Made by a program: the position numbers and the translations under genes | Source: Palaemon carinicauda | Lineage: Eukaryota; Arthropoda; Malacostraca; Decapoda; Palaemonidae | DNA length: 64,000 nucleotides | Direction: 5' to 3' | Assembly: GCF_036898095.1 (NCBI RefSeq) | Contig: NC_090768.1 | Span: forward strand, 47,674,187-47,738,186 | In this document: piece by piece, positions 9,956 to 24,345 of the stretch | Position numbering within the stretch: the stretch's first letter is position 1 | Layout: every line of letters starts with the position of its first letter | The notes under the pieces: generated by a model | The model's input: only the letters and a program-made list of their open reading frames with translations | The model's database searches: none | What the model was told of the DNA's origin: nothing

Positions 9956-12900
9956 GAATGTGTTCATTCACCTTCCTGGTCCCTTCTGGGAGACACTCTA
10001 AGGTGGCTCTGAGTCGAGCTGTGTCCTATTCTACTCTCTCAAACAATCTAGCCTACTTCAAGACTTACATCCCAGGGTGGGGTGTTCCTCGTCCTCAGGG
10101 CACTGGCGCACAGGCCTCCAGCTAACTTGAGGAAGGTGTCATAAGGATTTTCCCCCCAAGACTCTTTTCAACATCAGCTAGCCCTTTCATCCTATCAATC
10201 TTAGAGGGATGGGAGTTCTGTCATCTATAAAACCTAGTCTATCTTGAAACCAGTTCAGGACCTTCTTGAATCTACCTCTCCAATGAGAAAATGACACTAA
10301 GATGATACATGCGAGTGACTAAGTAACCCACAGTGCTACTTGACCGGGACTCAGCATCTATGAGTGTTGCAGTCTTCTCATTAACCCACACTGGAACAAA
10401 AAGGAAGTGTCCAGAACTGTTCCTTCTGGTTTTGTGAGACTGCAGCTCTGGTCAGTGTAGACCTCTGCCATCTCAAGGAAGAGCTCACTTCAACTGTCAT
10501 TCAGGTGTGCAACTCGCGACCTCTGGTTTAGAATCTTGGAAATTTAGATTATTGCATTTTTTGGCTATGAGAAAATCTATATTTCATGTTTCAAAAAGGT
10601 TTCTTAATGGACACAATTTGCTTTATTACTAAAAAATCCTTTTTATATAGTAATGCAAACCCATCTAGTCTCATATGTAATCCTCTAATCTGGGTAATAA
10701 TTTACATTTCTTAAAAAATTCCCAAGAAAGCTATTTATTTTAGTATACCATATACAGTAAGGCAGTGATTTTTTTTTTAAGCAAAGTAATAGGTTATCAG
10801 TTTTCCTCTATATAATATGGTAATCATAAATAAATGTTTGCTGCATTTATGTTCCCCCTTACTTCTTTATCTGGTCATCTATATATTTAAAATTTTTCAT
10901 GTTATAATTATGCTGAAAGCTGCGTAAAGTGTCAGAGGCGATAACTAAAAAGCATAAAATTTGAAAAGTGAAATGCCAATCTTGCTCATGTGTCTGGAGT
11001 TGGTACATGTAACATATACAGTAATGTATGTGGGGATTTGGAAGCGATATATTTGGTTTGAGGGAACAGCCTCACTAGTTAATAAATAACCTTGAAATAT
11101 TGTATGATATTGTCTCTCATCTAAAGTGGTGAGAAAAATTACCAATAAAAGCCCGTATTTATATATATTAAAGTCCTATCAATCAATTTCTACAAAAAAC
11201 TTTGATGGCTGATTTCTCAAAATATGAAACATTCAGAGAAAAAAAGCATCTACTGTCTTTAATACAGACCAATTTTTGTCATTCAAACATGAAAGGCCAA
11301 GGAATTTTATAGCCTACAATCTATAGATTCAATTATATAAAAGGCAAAAACATCCATGTAAAAAATAGTATATAAAATTATCTTTCAAACGGTTAAATGA
11401 AAAAAATATTGGTCGAGAAACAAAATAGTAGAAAGTATGAAGTAATTCCAAAATAGGATTGTTTTATAGGGGTTGAGTTGTGCTTCTTAACCAACTACCT
11501 TGTTAATGCTCTAATGGCTGTTCTAGCTCTGTTGAAGATGAATACTTACTTCAAAGGACTCGAGTTTGTATTGCTTAAAAATATTATGTTTCATTCAAAA
11601 GCAAATAAAATGCTTCTGCTGAAACCATGCTCTGTATCAGAAAAAGGGTCTACTGCCTCAGGGTTTAAAAATTTAGAGCAGAAACACTAGTTTTCTTCAG
11701 AAGAATGAGTAGTGTTCAGAGTTACAAGCAAAGGACGAGTGATTTCGGAAGGAAAGTTGACGATCAAAAGATGTCTTCAGAGAGGTATTGTTTGATCACT
11801 AAGATGACTAAATATTCACTTAGGCATCAGAGATAAAGATTTCTGGTAAACTCTTACTAAAACTGCCACACAGCACATTACTGTCTAAAGACAGTCGAAG
11901 AATAAGGAAACTGAACAATCATTATGGAGCCTAATGACTTAAATCAAATTTTGTTAGCAGCAAATGCCTGATAGGTGACTGCTTGACAACTCTAGAGGTT
12001 ATCAGAAACACAAACTGAAAACCTATCTTAGCCAACAAATTTAAAAGATTCAGAGTTCACAAAATTCAACGAACGTTGAGTGGTGGCATCAAACAAATGA
12101 AATGCATTGCTATGTGCATAAAAGGCTTGTGACTGTAAGCCATTAGAGAAGTTTAAAGGTTTTAGCAGAGACAGAAGCCTGAGAAAGTTTCAGTGACCTA
12201 AAAGACTTACCGCAGTCTTCTTAGAGGAAAAGCACATCTTGAAGGATCTTGCTTACCTAGACCCATCCAAAGATAAATTCAATTCATCAGGAGAGATGCT
12301 GTTATATCTCTTCCTCTTACAAAAAAGCTTAAAGACATCATTTGAATCACTATCAACACGCAGAACTCACCTAAACTGTCACAGGTACCATGCCCAAACG
12401 AGTGAGGCAATGGTTGGAACAGCCAAGGCCCAGCTGCTTCCCTCATTTAGGCTCTATCATTACCTAAGGAAGGTCCCAGCATACAAAGTGGTAGTTATAT
12501 CCCTTGCCTTTTCTTTAAAAAACACAATCTCTCTTGCCACATTCGCTTGAACCTCAGGGTAACTGAAGACAGAGAGTAGCAGGGAGGGGAAGCATAAATG
12601 GGTGATAGACAGAGGGAAGCATTGGTAAACAGTTTCAAATACCAAACTGTAGTTAAGGAACCAAATTACCCAACTCTTTCAGCACTATTTTCCAAGAATC
12701 GTCATTCCCTCTCTTATACTTAAGAAAAACTAAAATTCACCATCAGAAAAACCATTGTATTCCTTGCATCCATTCTGTAGATCACACATACTGTTTCTAC
12801 GTGTAACACACTTAGTGTGAGTTGTACTTAGGGTTATACATTTAAGTCTTAAAAAGGCTGGTGCAATACCTAACAAAATATGACTATGACATGCTCAGAA

Positions 12901-13840
12901 ATTCTGGAGAGAAAATACAACTGAAAAAGTACAACAATACCGGGCTCCAACATAGCAAAGTAATCCTATTACATTTGTAATCACAATGGAAGCTTAGAGC
13001 TGATTGAATAGTAGTTCAGCAGCTAGCAAGAAGTAGACCATGAGGAAAGTTTAATCCTGCTAGAAATGGCACAGTGATGGAATCTGGTGATAGAGTTGTT
13101 AATTCATAGTTAAGCTATTTAATCCAAAAGAAAGATTTGTTATTACTTTTTCTGCTAATGGCAAGTGCTTGAAACATGAATATTAGATAAATTTCTCTCC
13201 ACTTTCCTATGTTCTATTTACTTTCGCCAAAAAGCTGTAGGCTTTGTTAATTACTTTCCCTAACAGATGTTTGCCCTCCTAGTTGTTTCTCTTGACATAT
13301 CGAAACCATTTCAATATTTGACATGTCTGCCTATTTTCCAGTCTTTAAACACCAAATCTCTCAGACAATTATTCATAATACAATCTTTACACCAAACTCT
13401 AGCCATAAATCATATTCTATAGTGCCATCTTTCGAAAACCTCCTCCATTTGCTTCTTTATTATATATATTTCTGCTGCATGAAACTGTATAAGCCCTACA
13501 TACAAACATTAAGTCTTTGGTCTCTACTAACTAAGACTTTTTTTTTGAACCAGTAGCATAGATTTACATCTCCATTTCATCCCCATTGCAGCCACTCTTT
13601 TTCTTACGGTTCTCTCAAATACTCTACTTATAAGATATGGTCATTTATCAAACACTATTCTTCTGCGTACTGAGTTCATGACCACTGCTTTTCCGCAATT
13701 ATCATAACTTTTCCTATGCTTCCTTTCCGGTCACCCTACACTTTGTTATATTTTCAAAGATGAATTTTTAGTCTTCTCTGTTCCATTCCAATCTTTTACT
13801 TTTCAAAAACTTCCAAAATCTCTTTCTCAAATGATGCTAT
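9956..13840. other. Unassigned, mostly unique-looking DNA
   Basis: Nearly 3.9 kb with no recognisable gene. The longest frame is 103 residues at 12239-12550 (+), unrecognised and without support from splice-site context I could evaluate. I saw no dispersed repeats shared with the rest of the window. An intron or host intergenic DNA are both possible. Confidence 0.4.
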
Positions 13841-14406
<566 letters not shown>

Positions 14407-14518
14407 GGAGATGCCCAGAACTTTCTTTCCTCTAGTCCTTTGTTGCGTCTTCCAGTCATTACTATGAAGACCTAGAAAAGGTTCAGCACAAATTCTTGTG
14501 ATGTAGTTAGTAGGTTGG

Positions 14519-15163
14519 TAGGGCACCAACCACCCATTGAGATACTAATGCTAGAGAGTTATTGGCTCCTTTGACTGGCCACAGTACTACATTGGATCTA
14601 TATCTCTGGTTATGGCTCATTTTTTCTTTGCCTAGACATACACCAAATAGACTGGCCACATTCTCCTGTGCCCTCATACACTTGATAACACTGAGATTAC
14701 CAAACAATTCTTCTCCACTCAAGAGGTTAGCTAAAGCACTATAATTGTTCAGGGGCAATTTTCCTTTTGGTAAGGGTAGAAGAGATCCTTCAGCTATGGT
14801 AAGAAGCTCTTCCAGGAGAACACTCCAAAATCAAACCAATGTTCTCTTAGTCCTGGATAGTACCATAGCCTCTGTACCATGGTCTTTCGCTGTCTTGGGG
14901 TGGAGTTCTCTTGCTGGAAGGTATATCCAGGAACACTTTTCTATCTTATTTCTCTTCCTCCTATTTTTTTTTAAGATTTTACAGTATATATATGAAAGAT
15001 CTGTTTTAATGTTGTTACTGTTCTTAAAATATTTTATATTGTTCCTTACTTCTCTTGTAGTTTATTTACTTATTTCCTTTTCTCACTGAGCTATTTTTCC
15101 TATTGGAGCTCTTGGGCTTATAGCATCCTGCTTTTCCAACTAGGGTTGTAGCTTAGATAGTAA

Positions 15164-15228
<65 letters not shown>

Positions 15229-15249
15229 ATAATAATAATAATAATAATG

Positions 15250-15299
<50 letters not shown>
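14519..15299 (+). mobile_element. Dispersed (TAA)n-tailed non-coding repeat, copy 3 (longest)
   Basis: The most complete copy of the family at 779-1497. It runs from CACCAACCACCCATTGAG through TACCATGGTC, AGAGTTCTCTTGCTGG, TTTCTCACTGAGC and TATAGCATCCTGC to a composite TAG/TAA microsatellite. Reverse-complemented, its last ~190 bp (about 14975-15155) aligns with 18372-18560, the 3' untranslated end of a CR1/L2-like LINE, and with 52291-52480. Left of that point the two families are unrelated. No coding capacity is seen. Confidence 0.75.
15160..15299. repeat. (TAG)n/(TAA)n compound microsatellite tail
   Basis: TAG units to about 15226, then TAA units with one TGA, to 15299. It follows the dispersed repeat's conserved end directly and is its 3' tail. 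Confidence 0.95.
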
Positions 15300-15300
<1 letters not shown>

Positions 15301-16544
15301 CACCTGCCACTGCCTTCACACTGTAGATCTTGTGTTATGAGAGTAATATCAGTAGCTTTATGAGTTATTCTAGTACCCTCAGCCTATAGAATAACCATCT
15401 AAGTATTTGTCACAACAACCTGTCAAGTGCTTTATCTAGGACCTCTGCCTTTCTGCATGGCCCTTTTCATTAAGTTGCCTCATCACAGACACTTCTATTT
15501 CTCACTTCTCTGGCATGAACTCTAACAATTAACAACTTTCATAATTTCTCTCAGCCTTTCACTTTTTCCAATATTTACACAAAATACTCTGCCAATCACA
15601 TTCCTTACAATTTCCACATTTGTCCTTTATATTCCATTACAGTAATTTTCTTGTCCTACTTTCCCATTCTAGCTCTTCATTCAATAGGTTTCTATGTATA
15701 TCCTGGCAGACTCTTGAAGGACTACTTGTATTTTTATTAAATTGCTTGTTACTCTGTTATTCTGTAGGTTCCCATTCTTTTCCTTGGTCACTTAAAAAAA
15801 ATGCCTTTCTAACCTCCCAAGTTCTTATGCTCTCTCTAATATAGTAATATCTAATAGTTTACGTAAAATTTTCTTACACATTATATTTTCATAATAATGC
15901 CAGTAAGTTCCCGAACTTCATTATCTTGAAATTTGATTTGTCCATTTCTTTCTTTAATTATTCACCATTTTTCAACCATGAATAGTTCCTCGTCCTCCTG
16001 TACTTCATGGAAGCTGTGAGGCCAACACTCCCAAATCTGCCTTCCAAATTTCCCTATACAGTATAGCGTAAGTCTCTTATCCTCTTTCCTGCCTGACTTT
16101 GTCCAGATCTGAAGAAATCTTTGTTTCTCTTCAATTACATTTTGCATATCTTGATTTCCTCACCCAGTCTCTCTCTAACCCTTCCCTGATATCACACAGC
16201 ATATAACTTCAGCTAGATTTCTAATACTTCTTTAAGAAGTTTTGAGGGGGAGGATAATAATTAGATGAGATAAAGTAATGGATGATATGGAGACATGTCT
16301 GGTGGAAGAAAATGCCTTTGATAGAAGGCTCTGGAGAGGGTGCATTAGGGAACCAACCCCTAATGTGGAGATAACGGTGGGAAAGAAGCGATAATGCATT
16401 TCTTCTATCCGTTTCTTATTTGATTTTTGAGATTCCTTGATGTTATCACTTTGTATGTTATAAACTTCACAAATCACAGTATTTAAAGATAAAAAGGCGT
16501 TACTTTATGGCCAGTGCTGATTTATACAATATAAGAATATGGTG
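15300..16544. other. Unassigned DNA
   Basis: About 1.2 kb rich in T and C on the plus strand. No frame carries a motif I recognise and no repeat shared with the rest of the window is seen. Confidence 0.35.
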
Positions 16545-17015
16545 CTCAACTTTCCAAAGGCAGAAGAGGCTGAAGATTGCGACATGCTGGTAAATAATAG
16601 CGAACAACTGGGAAAAACACCTGGTCATAGACACTACAAGAGAAGGAATGGAGAAGGCGCGCGGTGATGACGTCAACCAAGATGGCGGCGAACATGGCGT
16701 CGTTTATGACGTCATCCGAGTACTGTAACAGTAATGGAGGAGGAGAACTTTGTATCGGCTCCTCCCATAACTTGCCACCAACTTCCCCCTCTAAGCGTAA
16801 ACGCTATGTAGAGTGCAGATAGCTATGTGGCGTGTCAAGCATACGTACCCTGTTATTATACGATATTCTAAAGGGAAACCTTATGAGTACTTGCGCCAGA
16901 AGTTAGAATTCTGTGAAACCTTTAGTTTAATTCTCTGGGAATATCTACTGTAGTCATATATACCCTTAGGAAGCTACTGAAGGAACCTTCCATCAGGACG
17001 ACATGGCTATCTCAC
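16545..17015 (-). mobile_element. Solitary DIRS-like 5' terminal region (copy J)
   Basis: Collinear with 45829-46265, the 5' end of DIRS-like element F: both run CAACTTTCC, GGCAGAAGAG, GGCTCC, TTAGAATTCTG, TTCTCTGGGAATATC, AGGAAGCTAC, and end CTTCCATCAGGACGACATGGC. In F this region lies upstream of gag on the minus strand, so J is oriented the same way, but no gag or pol follows it at lower coordinates. It may be a solitary terminal region left by recombination or a truncated copy. Confidence 0.65.
16668..16714 (-). promoter_or_regulatory. Candidate CRE-YY1-CRE promoter cluster in the DIRS-like end
   Basis: Two perfect palindromic CRE octamers, TGACGTCA at 16668-16675 and 16707-16714, flank AAGATGGCGGC at 16679-16689 and a second ATGGCG at 16694-16699. 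Read on the minus strand, the element's transcription direction, the central motif is GCCGCCATCTT, the usual YY1 initiator-type site. The sites are certain as sequence; promoter activity is inferred. Element F keeps only decayed versions (ATGGCGCC, TGATGTCA near 45952-45970). Confidence 0.5.
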
Positions 17016-19175
<2,160 letters not shown>

Positions 19176-19178
19176 CAT

Positions 19179-19485
<307 letters not shown>

Positions 19486-19523
19486 TACAGTTGGCCCTCT
19501 TTTATACAGTCGGCCCTCTTTTA
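19486..19523. repeat. 19-bp tandem repeat resembling a transposon terminus
   Basis: Units TACAGTTGGCCCTCTTTTA (19486-19504) and TACAGTCGGCCCTCTTTTA (19505-19523) differ by one base and are followed by TTGCGGG. A TA dinucleotide followed by CAGTnGGCCCTC resembles the ends of pogo/Tigger-type Tc1-mariner elements, which duplicate TA on insertion. No matching opposite end was found nearby, so a stacked or partial MITE end is the most I can say. Confidence 0.35.
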
Positions 19524-19685
19524 TTGCGGGTTCTTTCTTTGTGGTTTCATTTTTTTTGCGGCCAAGGACAATGCAATACCTAATAAATAAAAATTCTCAT
19601 ATAAATCGGGAGAATCCAAGCTGAGCGCCACTACCTATCTCTACACATATTCTGACGTCTCATTATCCGTCTACACGGGTCATAT

Positions 19686-19703
19686 TGGTGTCAGGTGTAA
19701 AAG
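19686..19703 (+). promoter_or_regulatory. Candidate tRNA primer-binding site
   Basis: TGGTGTCAGGTGTAAAAG starts with TGG, as expected for the complement of a tRNA CCA end, and lies ~80 bp before gag. The matching tRNA cannot be identified without a search and no LTR edge is visible next to it. Confidence 0.3.
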
Positions 19704-19767
19704 ATACGTCTGTTTGTGTATGCTGTGAGTGAAGTTGTTCTTTGAGCAGGTAAAATAAAAGTTCAAG

Positions 19768-21018
19768 ATGCTTAGATACACAAAGACTAACATAGCAAAT
19801 GCTGCTGCTGCAGGAGATGAGAACGAAGGAGCAGTGGGATATAGCATTGCCGATGAAGAATATAGACAGGAAATTAGAACGCAAGAATTGAAAAATAAGT
19901 TAGATAACTTGCAACAGTTAATGAACAGACTGTTGGAGGAACGAGAACAGGAGCGGCGTGCAACCACAGCATATCCAACGTAAATGGACAAAGTTCAAAC
20001 GCACACAAGTGAAAGTACACATGCACAGCCGAGAGAAGATACGCAAATTGTAGTTTGGAAGTTGCTAGAACTCCAGGCAAGTGTTAGGCCTTTTGATGAT
20101 CAACGACCTAACAAAGGGTTTCAATCAATTGAAGTGTTTTTGAGCAACTTTGAAGTAGCTACATATGGGTGGTCAGAAAGAGAAAAAGCTATTCAAGTAA
20201 TTAGATTGCTGATAGATGCTCCGGCAATGGAGGTAATGTGTTGGCCACAAGGCAGTTTAAGAATTTATACTGAAATAAAACAACGTTTAATTGAGAAGTA
20301 TGCCTTGCCTGATGCAAGAAAGGGAGACCTAAAAGAAAATTACAAACCCATAATACGGGAAGATGAATCCATTCTTAGTTTTGCAACTAGCATTTTTTGG
20401 GATTGCGATTCGTTTGCTACCCGTAGTGCCAATCTCCCAGAAGGTGATAAAAAGGCAATTGAGCGTAAAGATATTCGCAAATTGGTAAACCCGTATTTAT
20501 GTGGTTATTTGTTCGATGACAATCGCTCGTTAGCAGACGTAGTGAGTGCGATACAAAACATTTTAGACAGTTTACCAGAAGAAAAAAGAACTGGGAATAA
20601 CGGGGCTGATTCCGAGAAGTTGGCAGCCATGAGAGGCAGTTGACTCCCGAAGAGAGGTGAGGGGAATGAAGTCAGCAGATTAGCAGTCTTCAGATGTTGG
20701 CACTGTGGGGGAGAGGGGCACCGATGAGCGGAGTGCCCCACCCAAGAATCCCTCCGCTTTTACACTTGTCAGGCCTACAGTCATCTATCTCGAGAGTGCT
20801 CAGCAAAAAACGCCCAGGCCGGGTGGGCTGTGGCACACGCACACCTCCCGCCGCCCAACATCCGAGGAAAAGGAAACAGAGGAAGGGGGAGACGAGGGAG
20901 TTCGATGGCCCCCCACATGACATCACAAGCAGTAGCCGAGGAACCAGCGACGACAGACGTGACAGAGCATTCACTGGGACCTCCATCGGTACCCCTGACC
21001 TCACTCACGCAGCACTAG
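19768..21018 (+). pseudogene. Gypsy gag with zinc knuckle, three in-frame stops
   Basis: One reading frame of 417 codons interrupted by TAA at 19981, TGA at 20641 and TGA at 20725. The N-terminal part has a predicted coiled-coil-like charged helix (KNKLDNLQQLMNRLLEE). The middle (19984-20640) is capsid-like: it has an FEVATYGWSEREKAI-type segment and a DARKGDLKENYK segment. At 20695-20736 lies a CCHC knuckle, CWHCGGEGHR-stop-AEC, whose third stop replaces the residue after Arg. A second knuckle near 20758 (YTCQAYSHLSREC) lacks its first Cys, having Phe. The C-terminus is basic and Gly/Arg rich. Pol follows in the -1 frame, as is usual for gypsy elements. Confidence 0.85.
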
Positions 21019-21731
21019 GGGGCAGCGGCATTGCAGCTAAGGTTATTGGCCCGTGCCCCATATCTTGTATTGGCCTTCTAGGAATGTTAGCAGTTAGGAT
21101 CGACCTGCAAGATAAATCCATTCGAGTGCTGATTGACACAGGAGCCAGTATTTCATTGATTGAAAAAAGATTCTCATCAAATCTACCACAGCCAGCGGCA
21201 TCCATTGTTCTTAACACACCAGGAGGAAATAAACTCCACATAAACCATACAACAATCGTCAAATTCAAGGTGGGGTCTGTGAAGTTTACACATGATTTTT
21301 TTGTCTTGCCCACCTTGGGAATTCCAGGAATCAAGGCTATCTTAGGAATACATTTTATCTCTAATAATCAAATTTGCATTTTTTGGGGAAAAGATACAAT
21401 AACAATAAAAGGAGGAGGGTACACTTGGCCGACAGAAAGTCATGAGACAGTAAGTGCATGTGTTAGCTTGGAGAGACATTTAATTAGGGTAACAGCTGTA
21501 CCTGAGAGAGAAGTGTTGTCTCCCCAGACCCTTACGAGCATATACGTGACCCCTTGTCACCCTCTTGCGGAAGGAGCCAAGGTAGTTGTTAAACCCCATG
21601 ACAATTGGGCCCATATGATATTAGAGGGCTTGACAGAAATTAAAGAGAACAGAGCTGATATAACAAAAGTTATTTTGTCAAATAAAAGAGTTGCTTTACG
21701 AAGTGATTCTGTGTGTGAATTAGTTAGGTGA
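21019..21731 (+). pseudogene. Gypsy pol: aspartic protease and linker
   Basis: Within the frame 20694-21731, which is offset by -1 from gag, the protease active site reads VLIDTGASISLI near 21128, and GIKAILGIHFIS near 21330 matches the ILGxDF block at the end of the retropepsin fold, with His in place of the usual Asp. A linker without a known motif follows, ending at TGA 21729. The part before about 21019 is gag in the overlapping frame. The protease itself looks readable; the following stop separates it from RT. Confidence 0.85.
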
Positions 21732-22560
21732 AATTGCTTATAATGGGATGTTGGGAGCCATAACTCAAGCCTGCACAGACGAACGCAAGCGGGAAAATTA
21801 TGTACGTCAGAATATCAGCTTGTAGTTAGTGACATTGTTAATAATTATTCCGATATAATTGGAATTGGAGATGAGCCACCCAGGAGGATTGATCGATTTC
21901 CCTTTAGCATTGAAACTGGGCAGGCAGAGCCGATCAGGTCAAGGCCTTATAAGGTACCCATTCATTTCCAGGGAGAGATAGAAAGGGAAATTAATAAATT
22001 AAGGGAGCAAAGGATAATCGAGGAGAGCGATTCCCCCTGGGCTTCTCCAATTGTAGCTGTTAGGAAAAAGGATGGCTCAGTAATATTGTGTGTGGATTAT
22101 AGGAAGTTGAATGCAGTCACTAAGGATAATGCATTTCCATTGCCCTCGATCAAAGAATTACTTGTGAAAGTACGGGATAGCAAATATTTTACAACTGTTG
22201 ATTCAAAATCTGGATACTATTAAATACCCATTCAGGAAGACAGTAAATGTAAAACGGCATTTATAGCTAACAATCAATTATTTCAGTTTAATTTTCTTCC
22301 TTTCGGTTTTAAAAATGCTCCAAGTCCTTTTTCTAGAGTAATGATGGCGGTTTTGTTGCGCTTAATTGGCCGTAATGTTTTTGTTTATTTAGCTGATATC
22401 ATAATTACAGGGAAAACGGCAGAAGAACACAATAATAATTTTCGTAAAGTTTTAGAAGCATTGCGACGTAATGGTATGAAAATAAATTAGTCAAAGTGCA
22501 AATTTTTCTGTAAACAGGTCGAATTTTTAGGTCACATAATAGCCCCCAGAAGGTATGCAA
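21732..22560 (+). pseudogene. Gypsy pol: reverse transcriptase
   Basis: Same frame as the protease after the stop at 21729. Readable landmarks are INKLREQRIIEESDSPWASP, RKKDGS, CVDYRKLNAVT (22089), LPFGFKNAPSPFSRVM, FLGHII. Disabling changes: TAA in SGYY-stop-IP near 22221, an active site of YLADI at 22386-22400 where the family has YLDDI, a stop after GMKIN near 22488, and further stops after 22560. The palm is thus recognisable but catalytically dead. Confidence 0.9.
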
Positions 22561-23200
22561 CCCTGCCCCAGTAAAGTAACGGCTATCAGAGATTTCCCCA
22601 GGCCACGTAACTCTAAGGAAGTAGCTGTTTTCCTTAGGCTTGCTGGTTATTACCGTAAATTCATGAGGTTTTGGAGAGATAGCGAGACCCTTAGATGATG
22701 TAAAGAAACAAAAAGTAATAAATTGGGGAGGGGAAGGAGAAAGGGCCTTTACCCATTTGAAAGCTGCCTTAAATAGCAATGAATTACTCGCATCTCCTAG
22801 ATTTGATCGCCCATTTTAGTGACAACAGATGCGAGTAGCGTAGCTATTGGTGGCGTAGTTTCTCAACGAGATGATAAAGGCAGAGAGCGACCCATTTGTT
22901 TTGCTACCCTGGCATTAAAAGGGGCAGAAAGGAATTATAGTACATTCGATCGAGAGGCTTTGGCTATTCTTTGGGTTCTAGAGAGGCATCGGTTCTTTTT
23001 ATTAGATCAGTCGTTTGAGTAGCAAAGTGCTCATTGCCCCTTACGTGATTTGTATTACAAAAATGATTTGACCTCTCGACAAGCGAGATGGATTGAGAGA
23101 TTGTTAGAGTTTAATATAAAGGGTTTTCACCACATAAAAGGTAAAGCTAACAAGGTAGCTGATGCTCTCTCTAGAGGTGCAGTAATAGGAGTAACAACTA
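22561..23200 (+). pseudogene. Gypsy pol: RNase H
   Basis: The pre-domain WGGEGERAFTHLKAAL (about 22722) leads to TTDASSVAIGGVVSQ (22822), the first catalytic Asp block, then FDREALAILWVLERHRFFL with the Glu block and VADALSRGAV (23155) at the C-terminus. A single-base loss near 22812 shifts the frame just before TDAS and TAG at 23020 interrupts it after DQSFE. All four acidic RNase H positions that I can align look present. Confidence 0.85.
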
Positions 23201-23317
23201 GGGCACAAAAGAGGAACGAAGAATGTAACCAAAATATTGAAGACCCCCATCATAATAGAGAAAATAAAGAACGGGATGAGGGTTCTCCCGCTGCGCATGC
23301 AGAATACGGAGAGAGAC

Positions 23318-23375
23318 GACTCGGAAGAGAGAGAGAGAGAGAGTAGCAGATGTTAGAGAGAGAAAGAGAGAGGGA
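23318..23375. repeat. (GA)n tract inside gypsy pol
   Basis: GA dinucleotides at about 23325-23345 and 23354-23373 fall in the linker between RNase H and integrase, where the frame reads Arg-Glu repeats and then a TAG at 23344. Confidence 0.9.
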
Positions 23376-23599
23376 TACGAGCGGTGAAAGTGAATATATG
23401 TGGGTGACCGAGGACATGACCAGGGATGTCCAGAATGAATGCCCTGATGATGCAGGTTTGATTGACTTGGGAGGTTGGGACATAAAAGAAGTCAAGAGAG
23501 GGACAGAAAAAAAGAGGAATGGATGGAAAGAGTGCGAGCAGTGATTAAAGGGGAATCAGAGAGTTATCCGTCATTTCTAAATGTGCCTCGTGAGAAACC

Positions 23600-24345
23600 T
23601 TTTATTGAAAATTATATCTTATATTGTGCTTACGAGAAGAGGGGAGGGGAATTTTGAGCACGGGTAGTTTTTCCTCCCTCTTTAATTAAACGAGCCATCC
23701 ACATTGTACATTCAATTCCGTATGCAGGGCATTTAGGGATTGATAGAACATCAAGGAGAGCACGTGAATCCTTCTTTTGGTTAGGAATGAAAAAAAATAT
23801 AGAGAATTATATAAAAGGTTGTCATGCTTGTAACTGTTTCAAAGAACATAAAAACATTGTACCGGACGGAAGCCAGAAAGTGGCCTGTGATTCCTATTAA
23901 ATTTTATAGAGTGCATATGGATGTAGTAGGACCATTTCCTACTGTTTTAACACAACATAAGTATATATGTGTATTGTGGATGCATTTACTCGGTACACTC
24001 ATACTTACGCAACGTTGGATAAATCTGCAAATTCATTAGCCCAGGCACTGTGCTCTTTCATTACTAGGTTTGGTTGCCCGAAAATTTTTATAAGTGATAA
24101 TGGTCTTGAGTTTATAAATAAGGTGGTGAAATCGGTCACGGACTTGATGAAAATTGAACAATTTTTAGTGACTGCATATAGGCCTTCAGCAAATGGCTTG
24201 GTAGAATCGCATAATACGGAAGTAGTGCAGATTTTACGTTACTTAGTGGCTGATGACCCCCTTCATTGGCACGCCATGCTTCTTACAGCTGAGCTAGCTT
24301 TGAACGTAGCATATAATGCTTCGCTCAGGGACAAGCCTTTCTTCT
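23600..24345 (+). pseudogene. Gypsy pol: integrase, 3'-truncated
   Basis: The HHCC zinc-binding domain is readable as AIHIVHSIPYAGHLGID followed by CHACNCFKEH (23694-23850). In the catalytic core, HMDVVGPF (23915) holds the first Asp, ISDNGLEF (24090) the second and GLVESHN (24200) the Glu, so the DDE triad is intact. A frameshift near 23960 separates the first Asp from the other two. The protein ends near ASLRDKPFF at 24345, where unrelated DNA starts, so the C-terminal domain and the 3' LTR are missing. Confidence 0.9.

Larger units (their letters stand above)
19560..24345 (+). mobile_element. Ty3/gypsy LTR retrotransposon, defective, without LTRs
   Basis: Gag, protease, RT, RNase H and integrase follow in Ty3/gypsy order on the plus strand. 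The 3' end stops inside the integrase core near 24345, where unrelated sequence begins, and the 5' side is bounded by a microsatellite and a transposon-like end; I could find no repeated pair that could be LTRs. A candidate primer-binding site lies at 19686. The ORFs contain at least six in-frame stops or frameshifts and a substitution in the RT active site, so this copy cannot act by itself. No envelope-like ORF is present. Confidence 0.9.

Noticed and set aside
9956..10540. A DIRS RNase H fragment on the plus strand (IPGWGV-like)
   Set aside because: Only a short GWG match; the following catalytic blocks could not be found.
12239..12550. A 103-residue candidate gene
   Set aside because: No motif, no homologue recognised, and chance frames of this length occur nearby.
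19560..19700. A 5' LTR of the gypsy element
   Set aside because: No second copy of this sequence occurs after the integrase, and its left side is a microsatellite.
20694..21018. Start of gypsy pol at 20694
   Set aside because: The first ~108 codons of this frame overlap the gag zinc knuckle and basic tail, read in another frame; pol homology starts later.
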